NCBI GenBank assembly: GCA_037903475.1
Contig: JBAJFG010000029.1
Span: 579,501 to 643,500 of the forward strand
Length of the DNA stretch: 64,000 bases
DNA from: Ancylostoma caninum
Lineage: Eukaryota; Nematoda; Chromadorea; Rhabditida; Ancylostomatidae
Reading direction: 5' to 3'
The first letter of the stretch is position 1; the number at the start of each line of letters is the position of its first letter. Shown piece after piece: positions 46,110 to 58,949 of the stretch. The notes below the pieces were generated by a model. It had not been told where the DNA came from. It saw nothing but the letters and a program-made list of their open reading frames with translations, and did no database searches. The translations under genes were made by a program, and so were the position numbers.

Positions 46110-48606
46110 CGTGTACATGAAGTAATCCGGAAAATCTGTAAAAAACCAACATGAAAAAGAAATGAGAAAATAGAACAACTCTGATATCATTTGATTCACC
46201 TAACTCAGAAGTACCCTAGGAAAGTGCTTTCAGGCCACATGACATGCGCGATGATTTAGGGGGTGAGCTACCAGTTATTTGTAAGAAAAAACTATGCAGT
46301 GCCTAACTCAGTGACATCTTAGAACTATTAACACAGGCGCTTGTTTAGTAAATGTAGTAGTAATGGTAGTTGTTCCCATAATTACGTACTACTAACACGC
46401 TTATCGCTTAACTCGTGGTATAGGCAACGTTTCGAGTCGCATAATACACCCACTCGCTATTTTTGTGTTGGAGGCTGTTTAGGCCTCCATCAAGCGCAGC
46501 TTTTTGTGACGAAAAAATAAAACTTGTTTCTGGGCGGGGCTTCACATGAATACCGCTCACATTCGGTTATTGCTCGTGGAGTGAAGTTGCACTTCACCGC
46601 AAACATCCCAAGTTTACATTTCGTCCCTTTGTCCACTTTATATTAGTTTCATGATTACAGTTCTAGTGCAGGAAACGTTGGTGTATTTTTTTTAGCGTCT
46701 GCTCTGAGACTCGTCTTTGTAGCCGACGTGATGAATCGTTTGCCCACTTTTTTAGCGTCTGCTTTGAGGCTTGTCATTGCGGCAGACGTGATAAACCGTA
46801 GTTCTCCAGTGAAATCGAGATCGAAACTGTTTTTTTTTCTTCACCGAAATGGATGGCTATGCCAACTGCTCGTTTCATTTTTTCGGATAAACCAATTGTA
46901 AAATGCTGAGCAAGTTATCCTCCTACGGCTCCTCTACGACAACCCTAAGCTTTCCTTTTAGCTGTCTAAGGTTATGTTCTGCCCCTCAAAATCCTAGTTT
47001 CATTTGATTTAATTTTTACGTTTTTTTCGGTAACGTGAATTCGTCGGGAAAGTGTACGCAAATTGCCCTTTCTGTTGAGTTTTGGGCCCCATTGTGCACC
47101 ATTATTTGGATTTTCCGATTTCTTTTCGCTTAAATAGCCTCTTTTAGGCACTAAAATCCAGCGCATTTGCCAAAACTTTTATTGATTTCTGTATGCAATG
47201 TAGTAGTAGTCTTCCTGCTGTTTTTTATAATGGAATTTTTGGAGAAATTCTTGGCGATATCCGTGTTATACAGCCAAAAAAACATGCCAAATTTAACTTA
47301 TTACCCGATTATTTTATGGAACAATGCGTCCATTAACCTCCTTGATGTCTATCATTGTGACCTTTACTAAATTATATTTCTATTTGTTTTCTCAGCTACA
47401 ATATCGCTTCTACGTAAACTTCGCAAAAAGGACGCGCGCGACGCGTCAAAACGTCGCAAAGCGTCGTTCATTCATAAAATGAAACCAATTCCAATTTCTC
47501 TTGAAAAGCCAAATTGTGCATTTCATGACGAATTTTATGACATGTAAACTTTTCAACATCGTGTTTTTTTCACGCCGAGGGAAATACCACTAAAAATGTA
47601 GTATTTTGATCACTCTGGATTAAGGCGGTCAGGTACAAGGAAGTCTGCTTAAATTTGTAGTGATGTTTTTGACCGGTATAAAGAACAACATTGAAGAATT
47701 CATGAATCATTCGATCCTTTGTAATACAGAGAATCCATATATTCAGAATAAAACCTGGATATTCTTATTTCTAAGAAAATCACGAAGGGGAGACGCTTTG
47801 CGACGTATTACTGTGTCGCGCTTTTTGCAAGGATTAGGAGCAGTGGCTGACCTACCACATTGGCCATTCAAATATATTATACCTTGATTTCGCTTGGCCT
47901 CCTGGGAACTTCATTTGTTACATCAGTCGTTTTAGCGTTTTTGCTTCAGTTTCTTGGAGGATGTAACTGTCACTGTATGTTAAATCCTAGAATCGAAGCA
48001 AACAACGCTCAAAATCCTTTTGAACTGAATTTATTTGAAAGCTTTCTACAGCAATTATACTTTTCCTTGTCCGCTACTTGTTTTGCGTTTTATCAGTGTT
48101 TGTTTCTGCTCGTACACGTTCGTGTAAAATATTAGGTTGTAACATAATTTTCCGCTATTTTCGCGCAGGCATTTTCAAATGCTTCTAATAAATGAATACC
48201 GATCAGATTTCGCGCTTGTCTAGATACTATTTTAAAGCGCATGATCCCACGAATACGTATTCTGGAATGTGAGAGCTATATTAGCGTCCTATTTTGAAGA
48301 TGTAATTAACTTCTGAGTGAACCCTTCAAGAATACAAATTCGGTAACTGCACTTGCACGCATTATAATTTCACCATGACGTTGCATGACACTAACCAAAT
48401 TTGGATGGAGTAATCTCGAGGCCATTCTTATTCTCCCTGGTACTTTCCCTCCCCATTTTATCGTCAAGCTGTCTTAGGGACAGGCAGGAAACTTGGTAAC
48501 CCAAAATTTTGCTTATACCGTTTTTCTCTCCCGAACTGGAGCAAATTGAAGTGGGATTTTTCCATTGTGACTAGGAACATCGACCATTTGAGGACGCTAA
48601 TCGGTT
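46110..48606. other. intergenic DNA, no supported gene
   Basis: AT-rich. A hydrophobic open frame at 47,860-48,135 (LISLGLLGTSFVTSVV and on) could be a membrane segment but has no ATG in context or splice pair. The tandem duplication at 46,687 is listed separately. Confidence 0.35.
46687..46800 (+). repeat. two-copy tandem repeat, 60-bp unit
   Basis: The block tttttagcgtctgct-tgag starts in two adjacent copies exactly 60 bases apart, and both continue to agacgtgat or cgacgtgat. Confidence 0.8.
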
Positions 48607-48925
48607 GAATTTTGGGACAAATTCCAAGCGCTCCGTGGAAATCACACCATTTCGCCAGCCCGCAAAGGGCCGGTTATCAGATCACGGGATGTCTACTGAG
48701 CGAGAACCGATTTGCCAAATTCAGTGACCTTCAGCACTGCTCGACTCAGTTCTTTGCCTTGCAGTCCATGGATTTTTGAAGCAGGGTAGTCGAGATCCTG
48801 CTGTATTAACGGCAAAAGACTAGCATCTGTTGTGGTCCATATTTCGAGTGTTACATAATTTTCTATGAAATTTTTTCATCGAAAATTTCAAACAGCGGAA
48901 ACTTATGTTACAAACTAATATTAAA
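48607..48925 (+). repeat. dispersed repeat, short copy
   Basis: Partner of 10,303-10,730. It lacks an internal block of about 100 bp, joining ccgcaaaggg directly to ccggttatcagatcac. This suggests either a deletion here or an insertion in the other copy. Confidence 0.7.
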
Positions 48926-50608
48926 TGAGGTCAAACTGCCACATCAGCTATCAATTGCGTATGTATCTATACTTTTAGCCGTTTAAACGTTTCCCTGTTT
49001 AGCCGCCCAAATATATGTAAGTGATATTTTGTTATGTGTCCGCCATGTGCGGTCTCATACGTGTACATGTGTTTGCATTTGTCAAATGTCTGTTCACACC
49101 TAATCAGTATAGCTGGAACAAAGAAAAAGATTAGAAAACTTGGTAGTCCCAAGAAAAGAGATCCTCCACAGCCCTTTTCATTGTTCTTCTGGGTTTGTAG
49201 GGCTTTCTTTTTTGAGCATTTGCGTTTAGGACATATTCGAAACTATATATCTTCTCTAAATATCCCTTCTCTAAATGAAAATTTGGGGAAAGTGAATTCG
49301 TAATAGCTCTCTTAGAATCTCTCCTCTCTCGTTTTTTGAAAGTGTTTAGTACACGGCTCAATTCGTCTTCGCTGCCTCATCAATAATCGTATTGAGAGGT
49401 TTTTCTCCACCTCTAGTGCGTAGAAGTTCGCGGAATGAACCTCAGTTTGCACTAGCATGGCTATTTTCGCAGCGGCACGTGACTGCAACACAATGCCTCT
49501 TTTTTCGATTCGTGACTTGGACTTCGTTTTCGTATCCGACTGTAGCTAGCGCGTGCCAGCCAGGTGTGATATTCTGAAAAAGGAAGACGAAAAAGTCCCC
49601 TGGATCACATGGCATCGCTTAAGATATAGGCTCTCGTTTCTGTAAGACATCTCACTCAAATTACCAGCGATCCTTTGGATTGCCTTCCGCGAACGTCCCT
49701 AGTGATTTTTGTCCGTTTTTGGAAAACTATTCTTTTTTCTAAAGGTTCATAGAGTTCGTTGATACTGCTTGGCCGTTTTTTTAGGATTTGGTTACGAAAT
49801 TTGCTTCACTGGTTTTGGTCTGGCGTTTTTCTAGCAGTCAGTGACTGATCTAGTCGAGAAATATGCCTTTTTCTGCTTCCGCGATCCGATCGTTAGATTT
49901 TTGAACTGCTCAGAGGTCCTGATCTAAGGGCAGTTCGCTATATTGTAACGAATGGATTTTTTTTTGAATCTTAGCAAGCTTCCTTCTTTAAATAAAGGAT
50001 AAATTGGAGATTCTCATGATTTAAAAGGTCTTTGAAAACTCATGAAAAAAACGTGCCTTAGGGTTTCAAAATTTTTTTCACAAGTTATTAATGGGTGCTT
50101 TGACAGTAGTGTTCCACGCTGTTTTTCATAACGGGGTCTTCTTGCCATGCTGTTCGTATAATGAAAAATTACCAGAGACGAGAACGCTGTTTTGGAAGGA
50201 TTAAAATGCAGATCTGTAGAAGAATTTGGGTGAAACACTCCACGACAATTTTATTCAGAAGAAAGGTGCAGCCTAATCTCAAGAAAAATAAAAACGAATT
50301 CAACGACGCTCGGAAACATTCCAATTACACCGCTGGAACCAGCGTTCATTGTGTGCAATCTATTAAGATACTTTTATTAAGGTAATTCTGAACGCTAAAG
50401 AGGTGAAGCACTGCCTTGGTTCCGACCTGTGACGGTAGAAATTGTCAAGTCTTCTTTTTTTTCCTTAGGGAATTCTGAAAGTGAATTAACTGGAAGGCTG
50501 CTGTGTTCTGAAACAGAACTCATGCATTCTGTCACAGATTTAGTATAAGCGAATGTTTTTCACTACATTACTTCATCAGAGTGGGCGTCCGAAGTGCATG
50601 TCTGCTAG
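48926..50608. other. intergenic DNA, no gene seen
   Basis: Short open frames on both strands, no domain and no convincing splice pair. Confidence 0.35.
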
Positions 50609-50905
50609 TTGCCGTGCAAGCTGCTGACGCACAATGCTTTTCCAACCGCGCTTTCTATGCAACATTACGCCGTTAATATTGATGGAGCGATTCCAATTTT
50701 GTGGCCGTGCTGCAGTCGGGCAGGAGTCTCTTGTGTTGTACAGCGCCCGTTGTTTTTGTGGGCTTTTGAAAGCTTTTCAAAGCCGATCCGGTCCCCTCTA
50801 TTTCCACCGATTTCTTCTCGTTCGTGTGTGCGCGCGACTGGAACACCCTTGCCGACTGACCTCATTAAAAGCCAGGAGTCATTAAAGACAAGGATTCATC
50901 GTTAA
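50609..50905 (+). pseudogene. probable LINE remnant, end of reverse transcriptase ORF
   Basis: Near 50,815-50,905 the frames read CARDWNTLA and then TDLIKSQESLKTRIHR before a stop. This resembles the final part of non-LTR retrotransposon proteins, where an R-DWN-LP phrase is followed about ten residues later by S-LKT-. The phrase is split between two frames. The upstream part is too worn to assign. Confidence 0.38.
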
Positions 50906-52405
50906 TGCTCCTAGCGCTTTCTGAAAAAAAAGCAAAGCGACACATTCTCTGTGGTAACATTTGGTGCCACGATTGAGCAACGCGAATTGCGGAAGCGGCG
51001 ACGACTAGCTGAGCCGAACTTCCGGATGTACATAGTGCGCCATGTGTGGTCCTGAAAAACTTCATGTTCGTGCGGCATATTATTGGATTTTGGCTAGTGC
51101 CGGTCGAATTCTAGAGGTGAATAGTTGTTTTTGGTAAAATAAAGTTAGAACTTGTTACCTCCTCTGTGGATCACTACTCCAAGGGTTTTCCTGGGTTATT
51201 ACGGAGTTTGCGTGGCAAGAACATTAACTTCGCTCATTACTGCATTATACGAAACTCTACAGCGAGAAACCTTTTTTGGACCTTATGTCATTTAATGAAG
51301 TTCTTTTGAGAATTGGAGAAATGGCGCAGCTACCATTGTGGTGGCAGTATAGCAGCGTATCGATGCTGACTCACAGGGTAATTTCCTGTCGTGCTCATTC
51401 CTATTGTATGCTGCTTGCTGAGTAGTTGAGTTTTGCTTTAATGTTTCTGACAAAGTTGCTTTGTCATTTATTAAATTTGAATTGGATAAAATTTTGCCCC
51501 ACATATTGCTTTTTTTCTGGATTTTGCTCTAATTTAGTTGTTGCTGTACGATCCTGTGACAGGAATTCAAAGCATGTACAGCGGATTGGATTGTAGCTTC
51601 AGAGAACATTTCACATTGCTGACCGGTTTATTGGGCAGATCTAATTTTCTGGGAATCGTTCTGGGATAAGCAAGCTTATCAAGGATTGTGCTACAATACT
51701 AACACAGTTAGAATTGCCTTGTTTTTTGCTTAGTCCACATTTTTGATTATCCCACATTTTAGTGGATCAGAATTAAGCCGGATTTTCCGCATTTTTTGTT
51801 AGTGCTGTTGATATGAGCTGTACAGTTAGTGTTGTCAGCTATCGTGCACTTGCGGTTTTTTTTAATGGAAATATTAAATTAACTTTGGGTGAGCCCATTC
51901 CTCGAATATCCGGCTGCTTCAGTCCTTTTCGTAGGAGGGCGAAAGCCGCGCTTTTCTCACCCTCAGTTTCAAAATTCTTTTGTAAAATAATTTTCTAAAA
52001 GTTCGAAGACCGGCGAAAAGGGCACCTCTCTCCTCCTTTATCCCGACCAGGCACTCACCTCTACCTCTGTGTCAAGGTACGTCATAATATCCATGTCATA
52101 TATCATTTCCATTTTTCACTGTATTTCGGTAATTTCATTCTTTCTTACCTGGGTACTCTTATTCTGCATTCTTTTCTTTTTTTCTCTTGAATACGCCCCC
52201 CCCCCCTCACTTTCCCGCTATCCTCATCCGCTTATTGGTATTCCGTTATCATTTCCTATCTTTAAATCGCTTCTTAAAAATGCAAAATGGTATTGCATGC
52301 GTCGCAGGTGAGCTGTGGCGTCGCGACGCATGACTGCTGGCAGTGTTCGTTGATGATTGGCGAACATGCGGCAATTATGTTGGAAAAGTGACTGGCCGGC
52401 TGAAA

Positions 52406-52858
52406 ATGATGTTGAGACCGGTCGTCGTCGTCGTTTTCGTCGGGAATTCAATGATCGATAACATGGATGGTGCACATGTGGCAGAGTGCGACAATGTTTA
52501 TCAGAAGCGGGACTACCCCCCGGGAAAAAGTTTCAAGGAACCAATCCAATTAATAGCTGCAGTCGCTGTGGCGGCGTGGACACTAGCGGCTGTGGATAAG
52601 GGGCTCAGTGTGCTTGTTTGTGTGGGATGGGGTTCACGAGTAATTGCTGCTAATTGTTGCTCATTTTTAAAAGAAATATTTAAAAGTGGTAACTGTTTAG
52701 TTAATTCTGGACCTTTCTTGAAGCTTTCGGGAATTTTCCAGAAGCTGACTGATGCCAGGGTGATTGATTTAGGGAAGCACTTTGGCAGAGGAATTGATGT
52801 CACTTTGCCCAACCTCGTGTGGGTTCATTTCAAATTTCAATTTTCCAACCCTTTTTGA
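52406..52858 (+). CDS. hypothetical 150-residue ORF
   Basis: Single open frame starting at aaaatgatg, a good nematode start context. It begins MMLRPVVVVVFVGNS, a possible signal peptide or anchor, and has a second hydrophobic stretch (IQLIAAVAVAAWTLAA). The frame remains open another 21 codons upstream without an ATG. No family is recognised, and the minus strand is open over much of the same interval. Confidence 0.25.
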   Translation: MMLRPVVVVVFVGNSMIDNMDGAHVAECDNVYQKRDYPPGKSFKEPIQLIAAVAVAAWTLAAVDKGLSVLVCVGWGSRVIAANCCSFLKEIFKSGNCLVNSGPFLKLSGIFQKLTDARVIDLGKHFGRGIDVTLPNLVWVHFKFQFSNPF

Positions 52859-54566
52859 ATATTTTTCTGGGTCAGCGGGAGGTCCTTGCACGATAAGAGA
52901 TCCATCATGGCTTTTCATATGATATCATCTTTTCTGTCGGATCCCTCAAACTCTAGATTCTAATCAAATGTGGTAATGTAGCCTTTTCTGAAGCTATGTG
53001 GGCGCATTCATAACCATCCCGAGCCAGTAATGAAGGGCGCTTCTTTAATAATTGCATCCTCTTGGCTGCTTCTGGGCGCTTGAAAGTAAGGACTATTTGC
53101 TCAGTTTCCTATATTTTCCATTTCCCACTGCTGCTCCCTCACAAATTTGTTTTCACCTTCTCGTGAATCCTTCTTTTCACGCTTCTCCTTTTTCCTCCTC
53201 CAGTGTTTAGGTAAATTACAGTCTTTGTTATGTCTTCGTCGCTCTATTTGTCTATTTCTTTATTTTATATATTGTATTCTCCAGGCTCCTTCTCCTCCTA
53301 AAACCCTATCGAACTGATTGGAACTAGTACTCGAGTGGGAACGGGGGTGGAGCGCAGAACACTCATTTCTTTACCCACGTTTCGGCTGACACTACTGCTT
53401 GTACAGCGTTACTGCAAAATTTTTCCTAGAGACTAGTAGGATTTCCTTTGCTTCTGTGCTTCGTAAAACTTTTCACAAATCACTGGCACTTGCGACTGTT
53501 GGTCTTGCGTGGGTTGCAGGAGCAACCTGGAGCAGGTTAGATTTTTTTTTTGAAGTCTCGCATCTATAGCTGGTTTCTATGGAAGAAACCAGGTTGAATT
53601 TCTAACCAAGTTCTTGCTGAGGAGTTAAAGTGCTCCAATGCCTTTTAAGTATGCTTCAATATCTGATGAGAATTTGTTTTGCTCACAAGAAGGATCCAGT
53701 AATCTTTCTCAGAATTTCCTGTCTACTTCCGAAAATGCGAAAATTATGAATTTTCTCGCAGTTTCAAGAGGCCAGCATGGATTGTACCCTTATTACATTT
53801 TAATTAGCTGCGCAGTTTTCCATAGTGCGCGGCATGATTAATCATCGGGAATCACGGAACATCACCTATACATAGCATCACCGACTAAGAATGTACATAT
53901 CTGCTGCGGTTTTGCTCACTCAAAGATTTTTCCCTGGCTTTTTTTCCCTGGTTGTCATATGAGCGCTGAAGATGGATGTCCAATTTTAGTCGAGAAATTG
54001 TTTCTCATCAGAGATCGGGAATTCCTAATCCTAATCCTAGAGGGCGTCACTAAGCGTTCGACATAATGCTTTTGTATCATCTCAAGCAGTGGTAAAAAAA
54101 ACCCTTAGGAGATCCTTCTCTTGCCTATATGGCGGGATTCGGGGTTGTTTGGTGGTTCTCTCCTTCTCTGATTTTTTTCTGTTCCATTTTTTCGTATAGA
54201 GATGTAAAGGAAAATGCAAATGCACGAATTATGCCTGGTTACTGGCGCAATTTTCAGAGAAGCCATTATATGTATTCAAAGAGGAGTCAGGAATTCGTAA
54301 AGTCATATTTGTCCGTAGAGAGCTGCCGCCGCTCCTTTGTGTCTTTCTCAAGCTTATGTTTTGTCAGAAGAACGACTGTCCCTCCAATTGTTGTTGAATT
54401 GCCCATTTTCCATCAACCAGCCGAAATGTCAAAGTACTTTTGGGCTTTTAGACAAATTGGGGAGACTTTAAATATTCACAGATTAGTACCTTGGATATGT
54501 ATGGGCAAATTTACGGATATTTTATGAGTGAAAAATTGTTTTTTAATAGCTGTTTGTAAATTTCAG

Positions 54567-54994
54567 CTTGTTCACGCATCCACTTTTTTCGTGATCGCCA
54601 AAGAAATCTACATTCATTCGCTGATCGATAAATATGGTTTGCTCAGAGCCTCGTTCTATGCCTCTAACTTATGTACACACCCCACATGTGCATATTTCTG
54701 GCATACATGCGCATGGTGTGGTTCAAAATTGGCACACCTCCCAAGCGCTGATTCTATTCATTTTTGATGTTCCTGTGTTTGAATTCCGTTTTTTCCCTCC
54801 CAATCCGTTCGTACTGTTTTCCCACAGTTTGCACTTGCAAAATACTCTACGAAGGACGTTGTGTCATTCATAGTCGCGTAGAGAAAGCGTATCGAGTGAG
54901 CTGGGATCATCCGGCTCAAACTGAGTACTACGGTCGAATTAATCGCCTTACGTTTCACCATTTGATGAGTCAAGCAGTCGACGTTTTGAAGTGA
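54567..54994 (+). CDS. unknown protein, two 3' exons
   Basis: Exon 54,567-54,636 follows the strong acceptor gtaaatttcag and reads LVHASTFFVIAKEIYIHSLI. Exon 54,828-54,994 follows cccacag in matching phase and reads CTCKILYEGRCVIHSRVEKA, then YRVSWDHPAQTEYY, ending LMSQAVDVLK. Three cysteines and several histidines are visible. Upstream exons probably exist: an acceptor caattttcag at about 54,255 opens coding-like frames. I do not recognise the family. Confidence 0.37.
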
Positions 54995-54999
54995 TTCGC

Positions 55000-57322
55000 T
55001 TTTGCATTGGCGTTCGCCCAGTGGTAGTGGTGTTGGGATTGCAATTTCACTTTACTTTGCCGAATATTCTTAGTTAATAGAGGTGCTCTACGTAAATGCT
55101 AGCATGGCAGAAACGTGAGCGAGAAAGCGCATTATAATTGGAGATATTTTCCACCGAGTTAAGCTCCACAGCTTGCTGTGAACCTTCTTTGTCTCTATGT
55201 TTCCCATTTTTGGCTGTTGATGAAGTAGCCGTTTGATATTTGGTCATACTTTTTTCTCCAACGAAATTGCCGATTATCTGCCATAAAAAGGGATGTAAAG
55301 GTCATGCGGCGGCTTTTCTGTTCACTTCATGAGCATGAGCTACATAAAGCCACTGTACAACCCACAAGGTGAAAGGTGGGTAGAATAACCTCTTTTCCGT
55401 GAAAGTAGTAATGCCTTGCCCTAACAATTCTCAGTAACCTGCGCGCACCTACATACTTGCAGCTGAAGAAGTCATTTTCAAACTAGGTGTTCATGAATCA
55501 GGAATCAGGAAACATTACTTTGTTTCTTCTGAAATTTGTTGGTAGCTCATCACGGGAAAACTAGGTATTAATCACAGGCAACGCTATTTCTCTTGTTTTC
55601 ATGTTAGACATTATGTGAACCCCATTTCGTTCCACTTTGGACACCCATATCCCTACTTACCAAACTTGCTATCAGGGTGGTAAGTTGGAAATACGCGCTC
55701 AAGTTCCAACGTCTTTATAAAAATCTTGCCAAACTACTCTCGCCTAACTTTTGGTACTGCCTGAAAGGGCTTTTCATGAAGAATTTTTAGATACGCAGAC
55801 TGTCAAGTGCCTGATTTTTTAAGAAATTTATAAAAAGAACGACCAGAATTTTTGAGTTTCCATTCCCTGTGTCTCACGTCGTTAAAGAACGTAAAACTAC
55901 CGCTAGTCATATAAGAATTTAATGGAATTTTTGTTGTGTTATCCGACTAAATCCATGCGAAAATCGACCACTCGGAAACGGCCCCGAACTTGGGTAACTG
56001 AACCCAAATTGTTATTATCATTCCTGCATTGCCCTGCCCTTCCTGCCAAATATCCTAGGACTTGCGCTATCAGGCGAGCACTTGCTTCCTTCGGCTAAGC
56101 TTTCCGTGGCGGAGAAAAATTCCAAAGCCACGGCAAAACTAAATTTTGGAGGAGTCGCTATTTCAAGTCACCTCGCGCCCAAATCCTGCAGGAGAGCGGT
56201 CGCTCTTTTTGTAGAAGATGTTGACGGCTCAACAGTAGTAATCCTGGATGAAACTTAGACTAAGTTGTTGTAGCTTTGCTTTTACAAGATATTTTATTCC
56301 CTGCAAAAACGTGCATTTTCAATTTACAAGCCTAATAATTGTCCTGATTTTGCATAAGGCAACGCAATCTACGTACGTCATCAGGATGTCCTGGCCTTCA
56401 AGAGGATTCCCCTTTGATCGAATTAATAATTCTATTAATGGAACAATCGCATCATATCTGACTTTTTTCTTCTGGCTATCAGATCTTCCTTTTTTTTATT
56501 CCAGTGGCTTAATTCTTAAGGGAAAGTTCCACCTTTATTAGAGTCATAATCAATTTTGTGGCTCTTGTTGGGAATTTCCCATTTCTTTCGTTGCAGGTTA
56601 TAATAAGAAGGACCGTGTTTCAGAGGAGAGGCAAGTTTTTGAGTAGCACCGGTAATTTTTTGGTCCAAACTACTAGGGATTCATCCTCAAATTATTTTTA
56701 GTTGTCCTTTTTGATTTATCTAGTTTGTCTTCTTTTTATATGGTGGAGTTACGTATCCATTCTCACGAATATCCCTCGTCGTAGGTTTTTATAACTAGAC
56801 ACCCACCATTAATAGCCGCCTTCCCTCGTTTTGGGTACGTTTGAGTCAATTGAGCTAGCTGGATTACGAAAGTGGGCTTCTTCGCTGGTTGGTGACAGAC
56901 TGGCCAGTGCTCGAGCTGATTGAAGTGAAACAGCCTTACGATCCAAGGGACTGAGGCAGTTTGCCTTGGAACTGGGCGCAGTTGTCCTGCTAGTGAGCGG
57001 TTTAAAATTCCAGATGGTGTCTTAGGATTTATTGTGCACGTGATATTAGTACATCTTCCAATTGAAGTCAAATACGAGTTCATTCCAAGGACAGTTTGTT
57101 TAATATACAGGACATGTGTTCTCTTTTTTCCTGACGGTTTTAAAGTCAAAGCATTGGATTTCAGGCCAGAGGGTTTTTCTTTGAAGTGCATGTGTTTAAA
57201 AGAAAGTTCAAACTTTCTTTCATTAGGTTTACACAGGAGCGTTGTCTAACGAAGCCCGCCTGCGATTTGGCCCGTAACAGCTCCCGAAAACTTTTATTGG
57301 GTTGTAAGCGTTAGAGAGCTTT
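55000..57322. other. intergenic DNA, one ORF of note
   Basis: No splice-supported gene. A minus-strand frame of 142 codons (56,763-57,191) begins at ATG, MHFKEKPSGLKSNALTLKP, but has no recognisable motif. A sequence at 55,983-56,004 matches SL1 at about 18 of 22 positions on the minus strand. Confidence 0.3.
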
Positions 57323-57416
57323 ATGGATCCGATGTTTCTTACCGGGAGTCCGATGTCGCCTTTGCTCCTTTTTTATTCGACTTTAGCTGCTACAATTTAC
57401 GGATGCCTTTTTGCGA
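57323..57416 (+). CDS. candidate first exon, hydrophobic protein
   Basis: From the ATG, reads MDPMFLTGSPMSPLLLFYST then LAATIYGCLFA and ends at donor gtgaga. One transmembrane helix is predicted from composition. The next acceptor opens into LINE-like sequence, so no continuation is supported. Confidence 0.25.
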
Positions 57417-57595
57417 GTGAGATATAAAAATTGTTACTCCAGAAGAAATTCGATAGCTTGTCTAGTTCTCGTTTTCCTCTAGGTATCATCATTCATTCCA
57501 AATAAAAAATATTGCATGGGTAATTTTTGGTCTCAGCAGATTTTTGACTTGTAAATTTTTGATTGAACTCACTCCCGTTTCTTTCCGTCTCTTAG

Positions 57596-57720
57596 ATCGA
57601 TTTCCTTTGCTAAGCAAATCAAGGAAAATTTATCCTCCGAAAAGTTTCAAAGTTCTTGTTCGACCAACTATTGAATAGTGGGCTCTGATAATCAGTGCCC
57701 GAGTTGTTGTACATATTTTA
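57596..57720 (+). pseudogene. LINE reverse transcriptase fragment
   Basis: The + strand reads SFKVLVRPTIE, stop, WALII, the counterpart of the Y-VRP-LEY segment in LINE polymerases (compare AYKTHVRPIVEFG at 28.9 kb). A stop codon replaces the tyrosine. Short and dead. Confidence 0.4.
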
Positions 57721-58189
57721 TTTTTGTTTTTTTTTTCATTTAATCTCAGAATGATTTTTGGGCTGATCAAACCGTCGGAGGAGGCTAGTAACGATGTTCA
57801 AACTATCAGTTTCATATTTGATTAGATTTTTCAAGCAACCCATATTCCAAAAAATTTTTTTGACAAAGTTCTAATGGTGGATATTTTGAAATACAAAAAA
57901 TATAGGTTTTTGAGGGATCTTATAAGCAAAAAATGTAATTCTCTACGTTGACGTGGCTTCTGACTTTTCAACGTTGACAATTGCAGGAGAAACTGTCGTT
58001 CTTCATAGGGAACCAAACCTCATACCTTCTTGGTTCCTCGGTTTGGGGATTGACAAGTCCTGGGTTTGCAAAATCTCCTGCTTTTAGCTTCGCGAAATAT
58101 GTGTGTTGTCCTCTGGTCATGCTAAACTGGCTCAAATCTCATAAGCAGTAAAAAACTGCGCAACTGGTAGGAATCTGTGGAAGCCAGAA

Positions 58190-58563
58190 ATGGCAACTGC
58201 ATTTTCTTCTGGTGCCGCAATGTTTGCTAGCACGGTAACCCTAATTACGTTGCTGTTTATGTAAAGGAACTGCTAACTAGTGTAGTAAACTAACTCTCCT
58301 GCAAACGAGTTATGTGTTAACTGCAAATTCGAATGGCATTTGCATGGCTTCTGGTTTCTGCCTTGTTTTGATATACGTATAGGTCTTCTAGATGGTAAAG
58401 GAGTGTTGTTACAACCGATGCCAGATGCCGTTTATGCAATATAAAATCGTCGCAGCGTCGTTATGGCTTTTCGCTGGAGTTTCCGCTCCTAATCGACCAA
58501 CTACACTACTCCTCAATAATAGTGCTGTACGTTTTCAGGCTATATGTTGGGTTTGCGTGTTAG
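58190..58563 (+). CDS. candidate small membrane protein, two exons
   Basis: Exon 58,190-58,260 reads MATAFSSGAAMFASTVTLIT then LLF and ends at gtaaag. Acceptor tacgttttcag at 58,538 opens a second exon in phase, reading LYVGFAC and a stop. The product would be 31 residues with one hydrophobic helix. It might instead be a signal-anchor exon of a longer gene. Confidence 0.2.
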
Positions 58564-58949
58564 AGTAGGGATTCAAATAAGTGGAGAATTTGAATATCCG
58601 AAATGGATAGAACTACCTACAGGGGAGAATACAAGAAAGCGTGTGAGACTCTCGTTTTCGATTATTATGACTTCTGATTTATTCTGAGTTCAATACTTGT
58701 TCGAGCTTATATTCTATCACAAAACGTTGTTAACGTAACGAATCAAAGTTCGAATTCTGTTCCTGGTACGATTATCCAGAATAGCCTGAACTGCTTTGCT
58801 TGTTCCGCTTTACGAACAAGGAAAAAAAGTTTTTCCAACGAACAACGTGCTTGTTCTTTTTTTTTCAACGAGCAACGCGGTTGTTCACTGGGTTTAGTGG
58901 GTTCAAGTAATGTTTAGCTTCTGCCATTTATCATGAAGTTGAGAACATA

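Noticed and set aside
55005..55050. cccagtggtagtggtgttggg, an A-box-like word
   Set aside because: No B box or cloverleaf follows at tRNA spacing.
56763..57191. 142-codon minus-strand ORF starting at ATG
   Set aside because: Longest minus-strand ATG frame, but no motif, no splice signals and no family; mentioned only as part of the intergenic entry.
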